Part shown: positions 58,953 to 64,000 of the stretch, piece after piece
Position numbering within the stretch: position 1 is the stretch's first letter
Layout of the letters: each line of letters opens with the position of its first letter
NCBI RefSeq assembly: GCF_009389715.1
Contig: NC_052392.1
Span: 38,187,410-38,251,409 of the forward strand
Direction: 5' to 3'
Origin: Phoenix dactylifera
Lineage: Eukaryota; Streptophyta; Magnoliopsida; Arecales; Arecaceae
Length of the DNA: 64,000 bases
Notes under the pieces: model-generated
Database searches by the model: none
What the model saw: the letters and a program-made list of their open reading frames with translations, nothing else
What the model was told of the DNA's origin: nothing
Position numbers and translations under genes: made by a program

Positions 58953-61900
58953 CGGATAGAGAGTTAGCTGGGATGGGCGGCATGGATTGGGCCGGATAAA
59001 TCTATAAAAATCAATTTTATTTGCATACAAATAATTTTTTTTTTTAATCTCGTAAAGAAAATTTGTGAAGAGTTATATAGGTCGGTTTGGGGTGGGTTTT
59101 TTTCTTTCCTGTATCTGCTACAAGTCGGGTAAAACCAGCTACGTTAAGATCGGGTCGGATCAGGTATCCGATAGGATGGAATAAATTGCCAATCCTGCTG
59201 ATAGACCCGTCATAAATTCATTGCGGATGTATATAATAGATGTGGATGCAACTCCAAAGAAATCTACATGGAGAATATATATTTTGAAGATAGAGAACTC
59301 TGCGAGTAATGTTAGTTTCTCTTTGAAGTTATATCCTCTGTAACTTGTTGTGGCTCTTCTGAATGCGTTGCAATAGAGTTGTCCAAGGACAGCCCACATG
59401 AGCAGAGATACTGGGCCTGAGCCTGTACTTATTCTACTGGCCTATGTTTAACAGGCACTTGTTGGGCCTCTTAAACAACAGCATGCCATAAAGAGGATGT
59501 GGCTTCGAACTTCCGAGTCTACCTAGCTTTTCCCGGTCGTCATCACAACCAGTCTAATAGCGCTATTAGTTAAGGTTCCATTTCCTTATTCTCATCAGAG
59601 TCAACATTAATGATCTTGCTTTAATCTGCCACTTGCGTGACGTCAATGCTTTCCTTCTTCCTCTCTTTCTACCCCCATCAGATCCCAAACATTAATTCTC
59701 CAGCACGGCTCCTTTGCGGTTTACACCTTATTCGTGCCGTGAAGTATCTGATGGTCGTCGCTATCAGAAGATGGATAGCTATCAAATAAAATGGCGTGAC
59801 ATACTATATGCGGTACATTACTGTTGATAGCCATCTATCTCCTGATGGTAGATGTCGGCCCTACAGTATTCTGCAGTGCAAATCGTGCACGAAAGAAAAT
59901 TCTGGTTCTCCGTGCTCACACCCGCGTCAGCCACAACCAACTAAATTAATTGGGTGGGGCATATAAGCTGTCTGGATCATGGATGCTCAAAATAGATATG
60001 GTCAACCAACAACAAGCCATGTTTCACTTATCTTCGCTTTTGCTTGTTATATGTAAAATTAATTTTTCCTAAACTGAGTTGAATGGAGAAAAAGGATTCA
60101 TACAGCTAGCCGACTCCAACTAATTTGGAATTAGGGTGCCTTAGCTGTGTTCAGATGAGTTGAGTTTATGGGAAATCAGTTTTAATTAGGGTATTTTGCT
60201 TTTAAATGAATACTTGTTGTATGTTGAGTAGTTGGATGGTGTCATTAAGAGGCAGGAAAGTTATGCTTAAAGGCGGAGTAAAGTGATAAATGAACCGTCT
60301 GGTATGGGCTAGAGGCATCAGGTGAAAACTAAGAGGAGTTGTTAATTTGCTTCAAAGGTTAAGAATGAGAGTAGCAAGTTGCTTCTAATGAAAAGTGTTG
60401 GCACATGCACAACCTGTTTGAGGTCAATGCCTTGCTCCTAATGGCTGGCATTTTCGAACCCTTTCATGGAACCCTGTATTGAATTGGACTCGACCAATGT
60501 ATGCAGGAACCTTATGGTCTGCTACAGCGCATATTGTTACCGCGGTCATCGGCTCGGGGGTGCTAGCCCTGGCATGGAGTGTTGCACAATTAGGCTGGAT
60601 TGCAGGACCGCTCGCTCTCTTCGGCTTCTCCGGCGTAACCTATTATACTTCCACCCTCTTAGCCAATTCCTATCGATCACCCGATCCAATCATCGGAGAA
60701 AGAAATCGAACATATATGGAAGCAGTCAGATCATACTTAGGTGACCTAACTGCTCCTTGGTCTGAATTTTACATGTGTGCCATCTTCCAACTTCTGCTCA
60801 TTAACAAAATTGCATTGCTTCTCCTCAAGGCCCCAAGGAAGTATTCATGTGTGGAGTTGCTCAGTATGTAAATTTATGGGGGACTATGGTGGGCTACACT
60901 ATAACAGCTACAACCAGCATGATGTGAGTAATCTCTATCTAATAGATCAGCATGAAAGATTTTTGTTAGCTAAATGAGATTTCTTTGTTCCTCTTGTGTG
61001 GCACCCTAAGCGCGATAAGGCGATCGGACTGCTTTCATCGAAACGGGCACGGCGCAAGGTGTGAGGCCTCCGGGACCGTGCTCATGGTAGTGTTTGGGTT
61101 AATTCAAGTTGTGCTCTCTCAATTTCCAAGCTTGGAGAACATAACATGGCTGTCAGTGGTGGCAGCTGTGATGTCATTTGCTTACTCCTTCATAGGGCTT
61201 GGTCTGTGCATAGCACAATGGGCTTCTAATGGTGGAATCAGAGGGGGGCTGGCCAGTTCCAGTGCGGTGTCATCGAGCAAGAGAGCATGGAATTCACTAC
61301 TAGCATTGGGGAACATAGCTTTTGCTTACACTTTTGCTGAGGTCCTGATTGAAATCCAGGTACTAATTTTCTTGGTCATTTTCTAGTTCTTCAACAACCC
61401 TTTTTTCTGTTTTTTTTTACACCATCAGAATATGATTACATCCATTATTGCATCGTTATGATAAAACATATAGTCTAGCCCTTCCTTGGTGGCTCATTAA
61501 TTTATGTGTAGATGCATCTTTGAATGAATGCAAGATGGTTGGAAAGAATTTTAAAAAATCTTACAAGGATTGAATGAAAAAAGATTCCATAGAACTAACC
61601 AACATGTTGGACAAGGCTTGTTGGCCTTATTAGTAGGGGAAAGCTTGTGAGTTTGCGTCTAAGAATTGTGAGGTTCCATAGAATCATTCTAGACTACTCT
61701 AGACTGATTCCATATATATTCTAGTTGACCTTGATGATTCTGGTGATCTTGTACATTTTTGATTAGGACTTTAATTGATTTGTGATTGATTATATTACCA
61801 AACTTAGTCAGTCTCAGTACTATATAAAGGCTGCTCTTGTACATTATATTAGACACAGACAGAAATACAATTCTTATCTCATTCTTCTATTCTCAACATA

Positions 61901-62758
61901 CAATTCTCTTATCTCATTTTTCTATTCTCAACATACAATTCTTTTCTCTCATTCTTCTATTCTCAATATGCAGGATACATTGAAGTCCCCTCCACCAGAA
62001 AACAAAACAATGAAGAAGGCAGCCATGTATGGAATAGGGGTCACCACAATCTTCTACCTTTCTCTTGGCTGCATCGGATACGCAGCTTTCGGGGATGATG
62101 CTCCTGGAAACATTCTCGCTGGTTTCGGAATCTACGAGCCCTTTTGGCTCATCGACGTTGGAAATATATGCCTCATCCTTCATCTAGTGGGAGCATACCA
62201 GGTCTCTCTCTATATATATACATATACATTCATCAAGCAATGACTAGCATCTAAGCTACATTACTGCTGAAGGCCAGTATCATGAACAAAACCACTGACT
62301 AGCTTCCACGTACATTATACTTTCAGGTCTATGCACAACCAGTCTTTGCCACTATAGAGAGACGGATCGCCTCACAGTGGCCAGAAGCCAAGTTCATCCA
62401 CAGGACCTACACTGTAAGAGTGCCCCTCATGGAGGGCGGCCCCTTAAGCTTCACGCTTTCGAAGCTTCTCCTCCGATCGGTCTTCGTCCTCCTCACGACA
62501 TTGGTGGCAATGCTGGTGCCATTCTTCAATGCTGTCTTGGGCCTTCTTGGTGCATTGAGCTTTTGGCCGCTGACCGTCTTCTTTCCAGTGAGCATGCACA
62601 TAGCTCAGAGGGGGATTGGGTGGGGAGCTCCTAAGTGGGTGTTGCTGCAGAGTTTGAGCATGCTGTGTCTTCTGATTTCAGTTGCAGCCAGCATTGGTTC
62701 TGTGGCTGACATTGTGGATAGCTTAAAGCTCGCCACCCCTTTCAAAATTGTGAGCTGA
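58571..62758 (+). CDS. amino acid permease, AAP family (AAP-C)
   Basis: Third array member, predicted H+/amino acid importer of the plasma membrane. Exons: 58571-58625, 60507-60740, 60830-60923, 61011-61359, 61974-62201 and 62327-62758; phases 1,1,2,0,0; 463 aa. The hydrophilic N-terminus (MDQKRTIEDIDGGDHARQG) differs from the others and lacks their GRIRTG. Helix 1 reads SATAHIVTAVIGSGVLALAW, nearer the canonical AAP pattern than the LPW of A and B. It has the full GFGIYEPFW, without the gap of A and B. The loop before TM6-7 is four residues shorter (SSSAVSSSKRAW). The end QRGIGWGAPKWVLLQ replaces the family's KIKRG..KWV, losing several basic residues. An inverted copy of exon 1 lies in intron 1, so expression may be unusual. 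AAP-C is the most diverged of the three. Confidence 0.92.
59751..59880. repeat. hairpin-forming MITE-like sequence
   Basis: CTATCAGAAGATGGATAGCT (about 59760-59779) and a few following bases pair with TGATAGCCATCTATCTCCTG (about 59824-59843) with about four mismatches, around a spacer of about 40 nt. Located in AAP-C intron 1. It resembles the hairpin at 54430-54603 in its core and in its flanking GTGC motifs; no target duplication found. Confidence 0.4.
61868..61973 (+). repeat. three-copy tandem repeat forming the acceptor of AAP-C intron 4
   Basis: Three units of 33-38 bp, each CAATTCT..T.TCTCATT.TTCTATTCTCAA.AT, at 61868-61900, 61901-61935 and 61936-61973. Only the last ends in GCAG, the splice acceptor of exon 5. 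The units supply a long polypyrimidine tract. Confidence 0.8.
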
Positions 62759-63201
62759 AGGTGGTGTTCATATAGCTCCGAACTGCTGAAGTTTGTGCAC
62801 AACTAAATCAGAGTTAGGAGTCTGATGCATGCTGAAATAATTTACATTGTGATCCTGGGAGAAACCAAGATGAGAGTTCTATGTGCAGACAGTCCTAAAT
62901 GAGAAGATTTTGCCTCTGTCTTGTGTCAATTTTGGACTCTGTCATGGCATATGGAAATCCAAAGAAAGACTTGTCGTGGGCTCACATATCTAAACTAATC
63001 AAGTTGGAATATTTGCTAGGCTTACTGAAATTTGTTTGATGCTAGCACTTGGAAAGCTGCCTAAAACATGCCTTCATTGACCTATCAAATTGGCATTCCC
63101 TCTATCAGACTTTTTGGGCATGTAGGAAGTTTGAGACAACATTATTCTTATATTCTCTGGGACACAATTGCATCAGGGCTAGGCTTAGGTTGTCGATGTC
63201 T
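62759..63201. other. AAP-C 3' flank
   Basis: 3' UTR and flank; no gene or repeat recognised. Confidence 0.5.
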
Positions 63202-63845
63202 GGATTAGTTAGTTGCTAATGCCCAAAGTCTAACGTTATTAAATTGCCGATCGATATGGACAATAATGAAGATAATAATCAATGGCGACTCTCTTTTTAT
63301 CGCCCTATTACAATATTTTATCGGTCAATTACTAATGTTAATTTTTTGACCAATTTGATGGTAATGTGCCACCAAAAGGGACTGATCCATGGACAACTCC
63401 TAAGAACAATAATGGAGCATTTGGATTAGCTAGTTGCTAATTCCCAAAGTCTAATATTCTTAAATTGCCGACATGGACACTAATGAAGGCAATAATCAAT
63501 GGTGACTCTCTTTTTATTGCCCTATTCAGTCTATTGTTAATGTTAATTTTTTGACAATATGATGGTAATGTGCCACCGAAAGGGACTGATCTATGGACAA
63601 CTCCTAAGAACAAGAAAGGGGTATTTGGATTAGCTAGTCTAATATTCTCCAAAGCCTAATATTCTTGAATTGCCGACGTGGATAATAATGAAGGCAGTAA
63701 TCAAAGATGACCCTCCTCTTTTTTTTCCATTTTATCATTTCATCAATCCATCATTAATGTTATTTTTTGACCAATATCATGGTAATGCGCCACTAGAAGG
63801 GACCGAACGATGGACCACCCCTAAGAACAACAAAGGGGTGCCAAA
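63202..63845. repeat. minisatellite, three copies of about 205-225 bp
   Basis: Each copy begins GGATTAG(T/C)TAGT and contains, in order, CCAAAG.CTAA, AAATTGCCGA..TGGA, AATGAAG..A.TAATCAA, TTAATGTTA.TTTTTTGAC, ATGGTAATG.GCCAC and GGAC..CTCCTAAGAACAA-like blocks. Copies start at 63202, 63423 and 63627. The third is the most diverged. ORFs here repeat with the unit and are not genes. Confidence 0.85.
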
Positions 63846-64000
63846 CATTGGATCCAAGTCCGGGGCTTACCATTAGTCTTATCCTTGCACATCTATCTCC
63901 CAACCAAGATAGAGCTCAAATTGGTCCAACAAATACCTGCTAGCAGCACAAAAATATCCAATTAATTTTGGAACTATTATTGGGTATGGATGTAACTCAT
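63846..64000. other. window end, nothing recognised
   Basis: AT-rich flank of the minisatellite; any further copies beyond the window cannot be seen. Confidence 0.4.

Noticed and set aside
1-64000. CRISPR arrays, bacterial operons, tRNA or rRNA genes
   Set aside because: Plant nuclear sequence with introns; no regularly spaced short repeats with unique spacers and no cloverleaf-forming sequence was seen by eye.

Overview
This window is nuclear DNA from a flowering plant. The evidence is spliced genes with GT-AG introns and AT-rich intergenic DNA, plus plant-only families (Aux/IAA, amino acid permease, plastid-type adenylate kinase) and plant transposons (TRIM-type LTR elements with initiator-Met-tRNA binding sites, Au-type SINEs, Tourist-like MITEs). 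A non-grass monocot, for example a palm, is my guess from overall style. No sequence here proves it.

Six protein genes were rebuilt exon by exon, and each has a consistent reading frame across every junction. In order they are: (1) a plastid adenylate kinase, minus strand, 7 exons, 309 aa (3369-8719); (2) an Aux/IAA auxin-response repressor, plus strand, 5 exons, 316 aa (18483-21856); (3) a bromodomain nuclear protein, plus strand, 7 coding exons, 655 aa (26479-35929); (4-6) a tandem array of three amino acid permeases of the AAP family, all plus strand, six exons each with identical intron phases: AAP-A 459 aa (38161-43491), AAP-B 461 aa (44531-49999) and AAP-C 463 aa (58571-62758). The first AAP exons are only 37-55 nt and lie 1.9-3 kb upstream of exon 2.

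The rest is mostly young and decayed repeats. One TRIM family occurs at least six times: a complete 439-bp element at 56240-56678, solo LTRs at 10794, 16344 and 54658 with perfect 5-bp target duplications, and partial or decayed copies at 54945 and 57209. A second, GC-rich miniature LTR family has only 46 bp between its LTRs. It occurs once inside a bromodomain-gene intron (33473-34073, TSD TTCCT) and once between AAP-B and AAP-C (53006-53524). MITEs lie at 19806, 25728, 34506 and 52304. A three-copy minisatellite lies at 63202-63845.

The most notable structure is a 147-bp, about 97% identical inverted duplication of the AAP-C 5' UTR, first exon and 5' splice site, placed within intron 1 (arms 58496-58642 and 58806-58952). 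A transcript of this locus would fold into a long hairpin over its own start codon and splice donor. This is the configuration from which young hairpin small-RNA loci are thought to arise. No miRNA, tRNA, rRNA or CRISPR feature could be supported. The region 8.9-18.4 kb has no recognisable gene.
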